Shown here in pieces: positions 41,209 through 50,287 of a stretch of DNA of 56,534 nucleotides (position 1 is the first letter of the stretch; each line of letters starts with the position of its first letter). The translations under genes and the position numbers were made by a program. Under the pieces are notes generated by a model. It ran no database searches. It was not told the origin of the DNA and was given only the letters and a program-made list of their open reading frames with translations. Origin of the DNA: Tenacibaculum haliotis (GTDB lineage: Bacteria; Bacteroidota; Bacteroidia; Flavobacteriales; Flavobacteriaceae); contig NZ_JAOBTH010000024.1 of the NCBI RefSeq assembly GCF_025215075.1, positions 138,527 through 195,060 of the forward strand. Direction: 5' to 3'.

Positions 41209-43875
41209 ATGGATATAAAAATCAACAAAAAAAACAAAGTAAAGCAAAGATTAAAGCTTTTTACATGTGTTTTATTAATGACTTTTACCTCTGCTTTAAT
41301 TGGGCAAACAATTAAAGGTAAAGTAATAGATGAAAGTGGTGAACCCCTTCCTTTTGTGAATGTTTTGAAAAAAAATACCGTAAGAGGTGTTAGTACAGAT
41401 GAAAATGGAGAGTTTTCTTTAGATGTAAAAGAATTACCAGTTACTTTGGTGTTTTCTTCTGTAGGGTTTACATCAATGGAGCAAATAGTTTTTGAAAATT
41501 ACTATGTAAACGTTGTTTTAAAAGAAGGAAATGTTTTAAACGAGATTGTATTAACAGGTAACCGTTCGAAGCCTAGAACTATTTTAGATTCGGCAGTACC
41601 TATTGATAATGTAAGTTTAAAAGAGTTAGAAGCTACTGGTCAAACAGACATTGCTCAAATGTTAACGTATGCAATACCTTCTTACAACTCAAGTACTCAG
41701 GCAATTTCTGATGGTACCGCTCACTTTGATCCAGCAGATTTAAGAGGATTAGGGCCAAGTAGAACATTGGTTTTAGTAAACGGTAAACGTAAAAATCAAA
41801 GTGCTTTAGTATATGTAAACGACACTCCTGGTAAAGGAGAAGTTGGTGTAGATATGAAAAGTATTCCTACAGCTGCAATCGAAAGAATTGAAGTTTTACG
41901 TGATGGAGCATCTGCACAATACGGTTCTGATGCCGTTGCAGGAGTTATCAATATTATTTTAAAGAAAGACATCGATTTCACGAAAGTTAATGTTAGTGCT
42001 GGGGTAACAAAAGAAGGCGATGGTTTTAATGCAGCAGCAGATGTAAACCACACGTTTACATTTGGTGATGGTGGTTTTGTAAACGCTACACTTGGATTGA
42101 GTTATCAAGAAAAAACAAATAGACCTAACTCTGTTACGAAAGATGTTTTGTTTGGAGGGGTTATAGATAACCAATGGACACAAGACAATCCTGGTTTAGG
42201 AATGCAAATTGGATTGCCAGAAATGAAAAAAGGGGATTTATTTGTAAATGCTGAATTTCCTTTAAATGAAAACACAAAGGTGTATGCTTTTGGAGGGTTT
42301 AATATTAGGCAAGGTACCAGTTTTGCACTTTATAGAACACCATATTTTCCTGGCATACCTACTGATCCGGCTGACAACCCTTTTAACGATGGTAATGGAG
42401 ATTATCAAGGTTTTCAACCAACTTTTGAAACTGATATTAAAGATTTCTTGTTTACAGGAGGAACTAAGTTTAAGTTAGGTGAATTTGATGCGGATTTAAG
42501 TGCTACTTATGGGAAAAATTCTGTAGGGTATACGGTAGGAGATACGTTTAACACTGCTTTAGGATTGGCTAGCCCAACATCTTTTGATGTAGGAGCGTAT
42601 GCTTTTAGTAATATCATAGGGAATTTTGATGTAAGTCGTTCTTTTGGGGACGTAAGTATTGGTCTTGGTTTTGAAGGTCGTCAGGAGCAATTTGATGTAA
42701 CGGCAGGACAATCTGAATCTTATGAAGGTTTAGTACCTGGAGATGGAGGACATGCTCAGTCTTTTCCAGGATTACAACCGGGTAATGCTTTAAGTGAAAC
42801 TAGAACCAATATAGGTGGATATGCTACTTTAGATTGGGATGTTTCTGAAAAATTCTTAATTGCTGGGGCTGTTCGTCATGAAAATTATTCTGATTTTGGA
42901 GGAAATACTTCTTGGAAAGTAAGTTCGAGATATAAATTAGGTGAAGCAGGGGTGTTACGAGCTTCATATGGTACAGGATTTAGAGCACCTTCTTTACATC
43001 AAGTATATTTAAGTAACGTGCAAACATTGCTTACTGCGGGTGTAATATCAAATCAAGGAACATTTAATAATGTAAGTCCAGTAATTAAAGATTTAGGAGT
43101 GGCTTCATTGTTTGCTGAAACTTCTAAAAGTTTCTCTGGAGGTTTAACTGTAAAGGCATCTAATAATTTTACAATTTCATTAGATTATTATAATATTAAA
43201 ATTACTGACAGAGTTGTATTTTCTGGAGAAATTACAGGAACAGATGATAACGGAAATGCAAATGCTGATGTGCAACAAATTTTAGATGACAATAGTGTAA
43301 CAAGTATTAAGTTTTTTATAAATGCTGCAGATACTGAAACAGAAGGTATAGATTATACAATGCGTTATAAAAATATTGATTTTGCTTCAGGTAAATTAGG
43401 ACTAAACGTAGCTTTAAATCTTAATAGCACAAAATTACAAGGTGAGGTAAAAACACCAACGAAATTGTCGGGTTATAAGAATGCTATTTTTAATAGAAAA
43501 GAACAGGCAAGAATTATTAGCGCTAGACCAAGTACTAAGTTCTTGTTTGGAGCAGATTATAAAATTAATAAGTTTACAGCGAATTTAAATAACACTTATT
43601 TTGGTGAAGTAACATGGCAACATGCAACAGATCCAGCAAATGATCAAACTTTTAGTGGAAAAGTAATTACTGATTTATCTTTTGGGTATGAATTTTCAGA
43701 GGTAATTTCTTTCACAGCACAGGTGAATAACTTATTTGATATTTATCCAGATGTGTTAGATCCTAAAGGTGATCTTTCTACGAATTTAGGAGGGCGTTTT
43801 AAATATCCTTGGGAAGTAAATCAATTTGGATTTAGTGGAACAACATTTAAAGCAGGATTTGCATTTAAATTCTAA
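41209..43875 (+). CDS. TonB-dependent outer-membrane receptor
   Basis: 888 residues from the ATG at 41209. Signal peptide (RLKLFTCVLLMTFTSALIGQ, ends about residue 35), a carboxypeptidase-regulatory-like domain (about 36-110), a plug (about 120-245, with RGLGPSRTLVLVNGKR, VDMKSIPTAAIERIEVLRDG and SAQYGSDAVAGVINIILK) and a 22-strand barrel ending in FKAGFAFKF. This type, with the FDPADLRGLG plug, takes up iron complexes or other large solutes; the ligand is unknown. No SusD-like gene is adjacent, so it is not a polysaccharide SusCD pair. An intrinsic terminator follows. Confidence 0.9.
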   Translation: MDIKINKKNKVKQRLKLFTCVLLMTFTSALIGQTIKGKVIDESGEPLPFVNVLKKNTVRGVSTDENGEFSLDVKELPVTLVFSSVGFTSMEQIVFENYYVNVVLKEGNVLNEIVLTGNRSKPRTILDSAVPIDNVSLKELEATGQTDIAQMLTYAIPSYNSSTQAISDGTAHFDPADLRGLGPSRTLVLVNGKRKNQSALVYVNDTPGKGEVGVDMKSIPTAAIERIEVLRDGASAQYGSDAVAGVINIILKKDIDFTKVNVSAGVTKEGDGFNAAADVNHTFTFGDGGFVNATLGLSYQEKTNRPNSVTKDVLFGGVIDNQWTQDNPGLGMQIGLPEMKKGDLFVNAEFPLNENTKVYAFGGFNIRQGTSFALYRTPYFPGIPTDPADNPFNDGNGDYQGFQPTFETDIKDFLFTGGTKFKLGEFDADLSATYGKNSVGYTVGDTFNTALGLASPTSFDVGAYAFSNIIGNFDVSRSFGDVSIGLGFEGRQEQFDVTAGQSESYEGLVPGDGGHAQSFPGLQPGNALSETRTNIGGYATLDWDVSEKFLIAGAVRHENYSDFGGNTSWKVSSRYKLGEAGVLRASYGTGFRAPSLHQVYLSNVQTLLTAGVISNQGTFNNVSPVIKDLGVASLFAETSKSFSGGLTVKASNNFTISLDYYNIKITDRVVFSGEITGTDDNGNANADVQQILDDNSVTSIKFFINAADTETEGIDYTMRYKNIDFASGKLGLNVALNLNSTKLQGEVKTPTKLSGYKNAIFNRKEQARIISARPSTKFLFGADYKINKFTANLNNTYFGEVTWQHATDPANDQTFSGKVITDLSFGYEFSEVISFTAQVNNLFDIYPDVLDPKGDLSTNLGGRFKYPWEVNQFGFSGTTFKAGFAFKF

Positions 43876-43898
43876 AAAACAACAATTATCTATAAATA

Positions 43899-43926
43899 AA
43901 AAGCACCTGAAAAGGTGCTTTTTTTA
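43899..43926. terminator. terminator between convergent TonB receptor and lpxH
   Basis: AAAAGCACCT-gaa-AAGGTGCTTTT hairpin with A and T runs on both sides; it can serve the rightward receptor gene and, overlapping its last codon, the leftward lpxH gene. Confidence 0.85.
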
Positions 43927-44691
43927 TGACTTATATTTTTTTAAAGATAATTTTTCACCTTCAAAAACTCCATAGGTAAAATATTGTACCCAATCGCCAG
44001 TGTTTATATATTCACTGTTTTCTTGCAGTTTAATTTCTAAAGGAAGATGACGGTGGCCAAAAATAAAATAATCATAATGTTTGGTTTCTAATTTGCGCTT
44101 GCAATATTGAACCAGCCATTCTTTGTCCTCTCCTAAAAATTTAAAATCTTCATCGCCAGAAATCATTTTGTTTTTAACGGACATGTATTGCCCTAATCGT
44201 ACTCCTAAATCAGGATGTAACCAACGAAATAACCATTTAAAAGGTTTAAAAGTAAATACTTTTTTCATACGTTTATAACCTTTGTCTTCTGGGCCTAAAC
44301 CATCACCGTGCCCAATTAAAAGTGTTTTTCCGTTTATAGAAAACTCTTGTGGACTATGAAATACAGGGATATTTAATTCCTTCTCAAAATAATCAGCCAT
44401 CCATAAATCGTGATTTCCTACGAAGAAATAAATCGGAATTCCGCTATCTTTAATTTCGGCTAATTTTCCTAAAACACGTACAAACCCTTTTGGAACGACG
44501 GTTTTATATTCAAACCAAAAATCAAATAAATCACCTAATAAAAAAATAGCTTCAGCATCTTCTTTAACTTCATTTAACCAGCGAACAAACTTCTGCTCTC
44601 TAGGAAAGCTAGCTTCGGCAGTTGGTGCGCCTAAATGTTGATCAGAAGCGAAATACACTTTTTTATTTTTGGTGGTGTTGATAGAAATCAA
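43924..44691 (-). CDS. lpxH: UDP-2,3-diacylglucosamine diphosphatase-type metallophosphoesterase
   Basis: 255 residues from a TTG at 44691 (no ATG fits the family start). The calcineurin-like metal motifs are all present: SDQHLG (about 17-22), GDLFDFWFEY (about 49-58), VGNHDLW (about 92-98), IGHGDGLG (about 128-135) and FGHRHLP (about 212-218). The enzyme removes UMP in lipid A synthesis at the inner membrane. It stands alone, divergent from tadA. Assignment to LpxH rather than LpxG-like phosphoesterases rests on overall pattern. Confidence 0.85.
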   Translation of the reverse strand: MISINTTKNKKVYFASDQHLGAPTAEASFPREQKFVRWLNEVKEDAEAIFLLGDLFDFWFEYKTVVPKGFVRVLGKLAEIKDSGIPIYFFVGNHDLWMADYFEKELNIPVFHSPQEFSINGKTLLIGHGDGLGPEDKGYKRMKKVFTFKPFKWLFRWLHPDLGVRLGQYMSVKNKMISGDEDFKFLGEDKEWLVQYCKRKLETKHYDYFIFGHRHLPLEIKLQENSEYINTGDWVQYFTYGVFEGEKLSLKKYKS

Positions 44692-44702
44692 AATTGTAAT
44701 TT

Positions 44703-44734
44703 TTGGTAAAAATAACTAATTTGAGCTACTTTTG
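44703..44734 (+). promoter_or_regulatory. Bacteroidota-type promoter for tadA
   Basis: TACTTTTG at 44727-44734 fits the -7 box TAnnTTTG, with a TTG at 44703-44705 at a suitable distance for the -33 box. The ATG is at 44755, leaving a short leader. Confidence 0.6.
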
Positions 44735-44754
44735 TAGAAAACACTACCAATACC

Positions 44755-45207
44755 ATGGAAATAAATCCGTTTGATGATACTTATTTTATGAAAAAAGCGC
44801 TGCAAGAAGCTGAAACAGCTTTTGATAAAGGAGAAGTTCCTGTAGGTGCAGTGGTGGTTTTTAAAGATCAAATAATAGCAAGGGCTCATAACTTAACAGA
44901 AATGTTAAATGATGTAACAGCGCACGCCGAAATGCAAGCTTTTACTGCAGCTTCTGATTTTTTAGGCGGAAAATATTTAAAAGATTGTGTACTATATGTT
45001 ACGTTAGAACCTTGCCAGATGTGTGCAGGGGCAAGTTATTGGACACAAATAGGAAAAATAGTATACGGAGCCAGCGAGCCAAAATTAGGTTTTAGTGTAT
45101 TGCAAACAAAACTACATCCGAAAACGAAAGTGGTAACAGGTGTTTTAGAAGAGGAGTGTGGTTTTTTACTGAAGAAATTTTTTATTGAAAAACGTAATTT
45201 GAATTAA
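44755..45207 (+). CDS. tadA: tRNA adenosine(34) deaminase
   Basis: 150 residues, usual length. The zinc deaminase motifs are HAEMQAF (His57, Glu59) and PCQMC (Cys87, Cys90). It makes inosine at the wobble position of tRNA-Arg. The second gap between motifs and the YWTQIGKIVYGA segment separate it from cytidine and guanine deaminases. Monocistronic. Confidence 0.9.
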   Translation: MEINPFDDTYFMKKALQEAETAFDKGEVPVGAVVVFKDQIIARAHNLTEMLNDVTAHAEMQAFTAASDFLGGKYLKDCVLYVTLEPCQMCAGASYWTQIGKIVYGASEPKLGFSVLQTKLHPKTKVVTGVLEEECGFLLKKFFIEKRNLN

Positions 45208-45372
45208 TCAGAACTCGAATCCATCAACCTGAATTTAGTTCAGGTTCGAATCTTCATTATGCAATATTTTTTACAGTATGCGATGCCGAACTAAATTAAA
45301 TGCATCATGTTGATGTTTATTACTGTTGTGGATTTAAGGAAAATACTGAAATTACAAGGTGGTTTTTGTTTT

Positions 45373-45440
45373 TAGCCCCGATTGTAGCATTTGTTTGAGC
45401 TCCTCGCAGAGAGCGAGTGCGAAAAGCGGGAAATAGCTTC
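45373..45440. repeat. structured intergenic element (agccccgat ... gcgggaaatagct)
   Basis: A GC-rich 68-bp island in AT-rich DNA between convergent tadA and the MGMT gene. Its ends TAGCCCCG and CGGGAAATAGCT can pair in part, and a CTCGC/GCGAG hairpin fills the middle. From memory, sequences with these conserved ends recur in intergenic DNA of flavobacteria. It is not a simple terminator, since no T-tract follows. Confidence 0.5.
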
Positions 45441-45458
45441 GAATAATTATGTTGAGTT

Positions 45459-45938
45459 TTAAAATAAGACTTGTTGTTTACAACCGCTTTCATGTTCTAA
45501 TAACCATTTTTTGCGCCATATTCCGCCAGCATATCCTGTTAAAGAACCATCTGAGCCAATTACTCGGTGACAGGGAATGATTATCCAAATAGGGTTTTTT
45601 CCGTTGGCAGATGCTACTGCTCTAATTGCTTTTGGGTCACCAATTTGTTTGGTTTGCTTTAAATAAGTGCTGCTTTTATTAAAAGGAATGTTTAATAATT
45701 CATTCCAAACCTTTTGTTGAAACTCTGTGCCTTGCGGATTTAGTTTTAAATCGAATATTTTTCTGTTTCCGTTAAAATATTCGTTCAACTGTGTAACACA
45801 GTCTTGCAAACAAAGTGGAATTTTTGCGGAAGTTTCAATCGCATCATTTATAACAGAAATAGTTTGAATACCGTTGGCATCACCTACAATTTTTGCAGTA
45901 CCAATAGGCGTTTTGTAATATGTAATTTCTGTTTTCAA
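45459..45938 (-). CDS. ogt: methylated-DNA-protein cysteine methyltransferase
   Basis: 159 residues from a TTG at 45938 (KTEITYYKTPIG, the normal beginning of this family). The active-site motif IPCHRVIGSDG with its acceptor Cys and the following GYAGGIWRKKWLLEHE are complete. It repairs O6-alkylguanine by transferring the alkyl group to itself. An ATG at 46034 would add 32 residues but overlaps the NUDIX gene by 88 bp and gives a foreign-looking head, so the TTG is preferred; it lies 8 bp after the NUDIX stop. Confidence 0.85.
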   Translation of the reverse strand: MKTEITYYKTPIGTAKIVGDANGIQTISVINDAIETSAKIPLCLQDCVTQLNEYFNGNRKIFDLKLNPQGTEFQQKVWNELLNIPFNKSSTYLKQTKQIGDPKAIRAVASANGKNPIWIIIPCHRVIGSDGSLTGYAGGIWRKKWLLEHESGCKQQVLF

Positions 45939-45946
45939 AATACTAA

Positions 45947-46345
45947 TTAAGTTAACTCTCCTTTTTCTTTTAAATTCTTGAATATCTTTTTGTCGACTTC
46001 CGAAATGATGCCTAAATCGTTGGAATTTAACCATTTTATTTCTGCTATTTCACTAGTTGGTTCTGGTATTCCTAAATATTCAGCTTTATAACAAGTCATT
46101 TTTACAAGAATTCCTGTTTTGTCGCCATCAGATTGTGCTATAAAAGTACCAAAATACATAATTGTATTGGGTGTAATAGCTACATTTAATTCTTCTTTAA
46201 TTTCTCTAATTAGGGTTTCCTGATCGGTTTCCTGACTTTCTCTTTTTCCTCCGGGAATATAAAACTTCTTTTTTCCCTTAGATCTTGTGCTTAATATTTT
46301 TCCGTTTACAATTTTAATTAAAGCGATTTTGTCAATCTCTTTCAT
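45947..46345 (-). CDS. NUDIX hydrolase
   Basis: 132 residues. The Nudix box begins GGKRESQETDQETLIREI and continues KEELNV (residues about 32-55), with Asn in place of the usual Gly near its end. Such enzymes hydrolyse nucleoside diphosphate derivatives, for example oxidised dNTPs; the substrate is unknown. It lies 6 bp before tatD and next to the alkyl-DNA repair gene, so a clean-up role is plausible. Confidence 0.85.
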   Translation of the reverse strand: MKEIDKIALIKIVNGKILSTRSKGKKKFYIPGGKRESQETDQETLIREIKEELNVAITPNTIMYFGTFIAQSDGDKTGILVKMTCYKAEYLGIPEPTSEIAEIKWLNSNDLGIISEVDKKIFKNLKEKGELT

Positions 46346-46351
46346 GCTTTT

Positions 46352-47116
46352 TTACACTTTAAAAATGTCTTTTGAATTTTGAGTGGTAATTTCAGCAATT
46401 TCATTGAAAGTTAACCCGTAAATATCTACTAATTTATCTACCACATTAGCTACATAAGCACTTTCATTTCTTTTCCCTCGGTAGGGAGTTGGCGCTAAAT
46501 ACGGTGAATCGGTTTCTAAAACAATATGTTTGATATCAATTTCGTTTAAGAATTTATCTATTTTACCGTTTTTAAATGTGGCAACTCCTCCAATTCCTAA
46601 TTTCATGTTGTAAGAAATAGCTTTTTGTGCTTGTTCTAAAGTTCCTGTAAAACAATGAAAAATTCCGAATAAATCAGTCCCTTTTTCACTTTCTAATACC
46701 TCAAAAATCTCATCAAAAGCATCACGACAATGAATTACAATAGGTAATTTTTTTTCTTTTGCCCATTGAATTTGAGTCCTGAAAACTTCTTGTTGTTGGG
46801 GTAAAAATGTTTTATCCCAATATAAATCGATTCCTATTTCGCCAATCGCATAAAAATTACGCTTGTCAATCCACTCTCTTACATGTGCGAGTTCTTCTTT
46901 GTAATTTTCTTTAACAGAGGTAGGATGTAAACCCATCATTAAAAACACATCGCTTGGGTAGTTTTTTTCTAAATCGAACATGCGTTCTGTGTACGAACTA
47001 TCAATTGCAGGAATAAAAAAACGAGAAACACCCGCTTCTTTTGCGCGTTGCATCATTTCGTTTCTGTCTTCGTCAAACTGTTCTGAATATAAATGTGTAT
47101 GAGTATCGGTAATCAT
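46352..47116 (-). CDS. tatD: TatD-family metal-dependent DNase/hydrolase
   Basis: 254 residues, full length. The metal ligands of the amidohydrolase-like barrel are in DTHTHLY (about 3-9), GEIGIDLYW (about 91-99), VIHCRDA (about 126-132), FHCFTG (about 153-158) and ETDSPYLAP (about 200-208). It heads a tatD-NUDIX-ogt transcript. Its start region overlaps nothing; the divergent retropepsin-like gene starts 36 bp away. Confidence 0.92.
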   Translation of the reverse strand: MITDTHTHLYSEQFDEDRNEMMQRAKEAGVSRFFIPAIDSSYTERMFDLEKNYPSDVFLMMGLHPTSVKENYKEELAHVREWIDKRNFYAIGEIGIDLYWDKTFLPQQQEVFRTQIQWAKEKKLPIVIHCRDAFDEIFEVLESEKGTDLFGIFHCFTGTLEQAQKAISYNMKLGIGGVATFKNGKIDKFLNEIDIKHIVLETDSPYLAPTPYRGKRNESAYVANVVDKLVDIYGLTFNEIAEITTQNSKDIFKV

Positions 47117-47152
47117 TTATTGCTGTATATTTACGTTACAAAAGTACAAGAA

Positions 47153-47635
47153 ATGGCAGGTCTGAAAAAAATATTAAAGAAAAAGAAATATATTAAAATT
47201 AAACTTAAAAAAATAGTCACCAATCATTTAGAGCTAAAGGCAGAAATAAATGGTGTAAAGGGTACGTTTATTTTAGATACTGGTGCTTCGAATTCGTGTG
47301 TAGCACTAGATTTAATTACACATTTTAAGTTAATATCAGAAGAGAGTGAAGTGAAAGCGGCTGGAGCTGGCGCAACTGATATGGAAACTAGGAAGTCGGA
47401 TAACAATTCATTAAAAATCGGAAAATGGAAAACGAATCAATGTAATTTAGTATTGTTTGATTTAACACATGTAAATACAGCTTTAACACTACACAATGCC
47501 GAAAAAGTAACAGGAATTATTGGTGCAGATATTTTAGAAAGTGGCAAAGCTTTTATTGATTATGATAAGAAAGTGTTATATCTAAAAAAGTTAAAGAAAA
47601 AGAAGCGTAAACATTCATTTAAAGTGCCATTTTAG
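47153..47635 (+). CDS. retropepsin-like aspartic protease
   Basis: 160 residues from the ATG at 47153. After a basic head (KKILKKKKYIKIKLKK) comes the single aspartyl protease motif FILDTGASNSCV (about 38-49), and a second hydrophobic-Gly region GIIGADIL (about 121-128) near the end. One DTGAS per chain implies a homodimer, as in retroviral and bacterial clan AA proteases. Substrate unknown. No signal peptide, so cytoplasmic. Confidence 0.8.
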   Translation: MAGLKKILKKKKYIKIKLKKIVTNHLELKAEINGVKGTFILDTGASNSCVALDLITHFKLISEESEVKAAGAGATDMETRKSDNNSLKIGKWKTNQCNLVLFDLTHVNTALTLHNAEKVTGIIGADILESGKAFIDYDKKVLYLKKLKKKKRKHSFKVPF

Positions 47636-47849
47636 AGTGTGTATTTTAGTTAAAGTTTGTTAAATTTAACTAGTAGTTATTGAGGTTTATTGATAGTGTT
47701 TGTTGATTGGTGTAAGCCGTAAATATTGAGTTTTATAAAAGAGTCACTTCGTTTTATTATCGATTAATTAAGTGCTATTTAAAAATTGTGGTGTAACATT
47801 TTATTTTGATAGCCGTCGAATTAGTGTAGTCAATTAAAAATCAACAACC

Positions 47850-48065
47850 ATGAAATCAACTGTAAATAATTTAGTCGTAGAAAGAGGAATTTTAACATCA
47901 GCATATAAACAAGAGATTCGAGAGAATATTAACTCGATGAAAATTGAATCTTTATTTAGAGTTAAAAATAAATTAAGAAGAAGTAGTGCTAACTTGTATA
48001 GTGAAACAGCTACAATTTTGAAGGTTTCAGTTTTTGGATTAGCTGTTGTAATGATGGTTTTTTAA
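47850..48065 (+). CDS. small tail-anchored membrane protein
   Basis: 71 residues. A charged N-terminal helix (VERGILTSAYKQEIRENINSMK) is followed by a basic stretch (FRVKNKLRRSSANL) and a C-terminal membrane helix (about 55-71, TILKVSVFGLAVVMMVF) with no residues after it. No family recognised. An isolated gene with a 214-bp upstream region. Confidence 0.5.
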   Translation: MKSTVNNLVVERGILTSAYKQEIRENINSMKIESLFRVKNKLRRSSANLYSETATILKVSVFGLAVVMMVF

Positions 48066-48101
48066 ATAGTAGTATTGTGTGTTTTGTAGTGGCACTACTC
48101 A

Positions 48102-48950
48102 TTAAAAAGATGAACTTATTAGGTTTAGGTAGTTTATTGCTTCTAAGATGATAAGGCCAAAATTAATAAAGGTTACATAATAAGATATAGTTTCTAATTT
48201 GTATTGTTCATTTTTCTTAGTTGATATTTTTTTAGATATAAAGAATAAAATGAAAAGAAAGAAACCTCCAATCATTGGTATATAATAGATAATGGTTTCT
48301 CCTTCTCCAAAAAATTGCGAAAACGTAAGTGAATTACCAAATAAATAAATAATTACCCAATTAATACTAAAGAATAAAACCTGTAGTATTAAACTGCTTA
48401 TCAATGGAGCTATCCAATCTGGATTCTCTTTTTCTACATTATTATTGGTAAGAAATAGGATGATATAAAATGGGCAAAAAGAATGTATTAGTAGTCTAAT
48501 CCAAAAATTAATTTTTAATTCAGGAAGTTGTAGTGTTAGAAGTTTTTGATAAGATAATACATCAAAAAAACTAAATACAGTTAGTGTAAGGATAGATAAT
48601 GCAAGTAATGGAAAAAATATAAAACCCATAATATTGCCTTCCATTCCTTTTAAATAAACACGCAGAGTAAACCCTGTTATTAACCAGGTAACTGCTGATA
48701 TTAATAAGTTTTTAGGAACAAAAACGCCCCAAATATTAAAATCAATATATAAACTACAAAGATAAGTTAAGCTAAGTATAACAATAAGATAAATGGAATA
48801 GAAGTATAAATAAGGTACTAGTTTAAGTTTTGTAACATTTGTTGCTTCTTTAGTAAAAAAATACGAGTTTTTTTTAAATGAAAAAGCTATAAAGATTAAA
48901 AAAGAAAAAGGGTTAAAAAGTATATTAATAATAGCAAGTAATATGTTCAT
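48102..48950 (-). CDS. multi-pass membrane protein, unknown
   Basis: 282 residues with about seven membrane helices (about 5-25, 45-68, 78-95, 110-130, 155-168, 185-210 and 228-275). It resembles Yip1-like membrane proteins of Bacteroidota in helix layout, but no motif fixes the family. It stands alone between a small convergent gene and the terminator of the aminotransferase gene. Confidence 0.6.
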   Translation of the reverse strand: MNILLAIINILFNPFSFLIFIAFSFKKNSYFFTKEATNVTKLKLVPYLYFYSIYLIVILSLTYLCSLYIDFNIWGVFVPKNLLISAVTWLITGFTLRVYLKGMEGNIMGFIFFPLLALSILTLTVFSFFDVLSYQKLLTLQLPELKINFWIRLLIHSFCPFYIILFLTNNNVEKENPDWIAPLISSLILQVLFFSINWVIIYLFGNSLTFSQFFGEGETIIYYIPMIGGFFLFILFFISKKISTKKNEQYKLETISYYVTFINFGLIILEAINYLNLISSSF

Positions 48951-48997
48951 TATAAGTATTTCTTTAAATAACAGCTTTGTAAAAATATCTTAAAAGA

Positions 48998-49041
48998 AAT
49001 AAATAAGGGTAGTAATTTTAAAATTACTACCCTTATTTATT
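48998..49041. terminator. 44-bp perfect palindrome, terminator of the aminotransferase gene
   Basis: Two 22-base arms with no loop (core GGGTAGTAATTTT and its mirror). It lies 37 bp after the aminotransferase stop and 48 bp before the start of the next leftward gene, so it most likely ends the aminotransferase transcript. Such a long perfect palindrome is unusual. Confidence 0.75.
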
Positions 49042-49077
49042 ATAAAAATCTATTTAGATTGTTTGAATTCTAAAAGA

Positions 49078-50265
49078 TTAACTCAATATTTCTTTAATTC
49101 TTTTTACAGCTTCGCGTAATTGTAATTCTGATGCTGCGTACGACATACGAATACAGTTTGGCGCGCCAAAAGCTTCTCCTGTAACGGTAGCTACATTAGC
49201 TTCTTCTAATAGCAACATAGAAAAATCACTTGCATTTTTAATTTCAGTTCCTTTAACTGTTTTTCCGAAGAAAGCAGAAATATCAGGAAAAACATAAAAA
49301 GCACCTTCTGGTACGTTTAGCTTAAATCCGTCAATTTCACCTAATAAACCTAAAATCATATCTCTACGAGTTTTAAATTCATCAACCATATATTGTACTT
49401 TAACAGGTTCTGCTAAAACAGCCGTAATTGCAGCACGTTGTGCAATACAGTTGGTTCCTGATGTAATTTGACCTTGCATTTTTGTACAGGCCTTAGCAAT
49501 CCACTCAGGAGCTCCGATAAAACCAATTCTCCATCCTGTCATAGCAAAGGCTTTTGCCAATCCGTTTACGGTAATAGTACGATCGAACATGTTTTCGATA
49601 GCAGCAAAACTAAATGGTTTTGTTCCGTAGTTAATGTGTTCGTAAATTTCATCAGATAATATATATATCTGCGGATGATTTTCTAATACTTTTGCTAACG
49701 CTCTGTATTCTGCCTCACTGTAAATAGTTCCGCTTGGATTATTTGGTGAGTTAAAGAAAATCATTTTTGTTTTAGGTGTAATCGCTGCTTCTAATTGTGC
49801 TGGAGTAATTTTAAAATCGCTATCGATAGAAGAAGGGATTTCAACAAATTTAGCTTCACATAAAGTTGCAATTGCTGAATAACTTACCCAATACGGAGCT
49901 GGTAATAAAACTTCGTCACCCGGATTTAATAATACCTGTGCAATATTTGCGATAGATTGTTTTGCACCTGTTGATACCACAATCTGATTCGGAGCGTATG
50001 TTAAATCATTATCACGTTTAAATTTTACGCAAATAGCTTCTTTTAATTCCACATATCCATCAACTGGAGTGTATGAATTATAATCTTGATTAATTGCTTC
50101 AATAGCGGCATTTTTAATAAAATCAGGCGTGTTAAAATCAGGTTCTCCTAAACTTAAACTAATAATATCTTTACCTGCTGCCTTTAACTCTCTTGCTTTA
50201 GCAGCCATTGCTAAAGTTTGTGAGATTGGTAAACTGTTAATTCTGTTTGATAATGCGTTTGACAT
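49078..50265 (-). CDS. aspC: class I aspartate aminotransferase
   Basis: 395 residues. PLP enzyme with the Lys in NGLAKAFAMTGWRIGF (about 235-250), the FFNSPNNPSGTIYS motif (about 173-186), ILSDEIYEHINY (about 203-214) and the C-terminal carboxylate-binding Arg in NCIRMSYAAS (about 369-378). It fits the Ib group of aspartate (or aspartate/prephenate) aminotransferases, which move amino groups between aspartate and 2-oxoglutarate. It lies 22 bp after the desaturase gene in the same direction. Confidence 0.9.
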   Translation of the reverse strand: MSNALSNRINSLPISQTLAMAAKARELKAAGKDIISLSLGEPDFNTPDFIKNAAIEAINQDYNSYTPVDGYVELKEAICVKFKRDNDLTYAPNQIVVSTGAKQSIANIAQVLLNPGDEVLLPAPYWVSYSAIATLCEAKFVEIPSSIDSDFKITPAQLEAAITPKTKMIFFNSPNNPSGTIYSEAEYRALAKVLENHPQIYILSDEIYEHINYGTKPFSFAAIENMFDRTITVNGLAKAFAMTGWRIGFIGAPEWIAKACTKMQGQITSGTNCIAQRAAITAVLAEPVKVQYMVDEFKTRRDMILGLLGEIDGFKLNVPEGAFYVFPDISAFFGKTVKGTEIKNASDFSMLLLEEANVATVTGEAFGAPNCIRMSYAASELQLREAVKRIKEILS

Positions 50266-50287
50266 TGTGTTGTTAGTTGTGTGTTGT

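Noticed and set aside
45939..46034. ATG start at 46034 for the methyltransferase.
   Set aside because: It overlaps the NUDIX gene by 88 bp and adds residues foreign to the family; the TTG at 45938 matches the normal family start.
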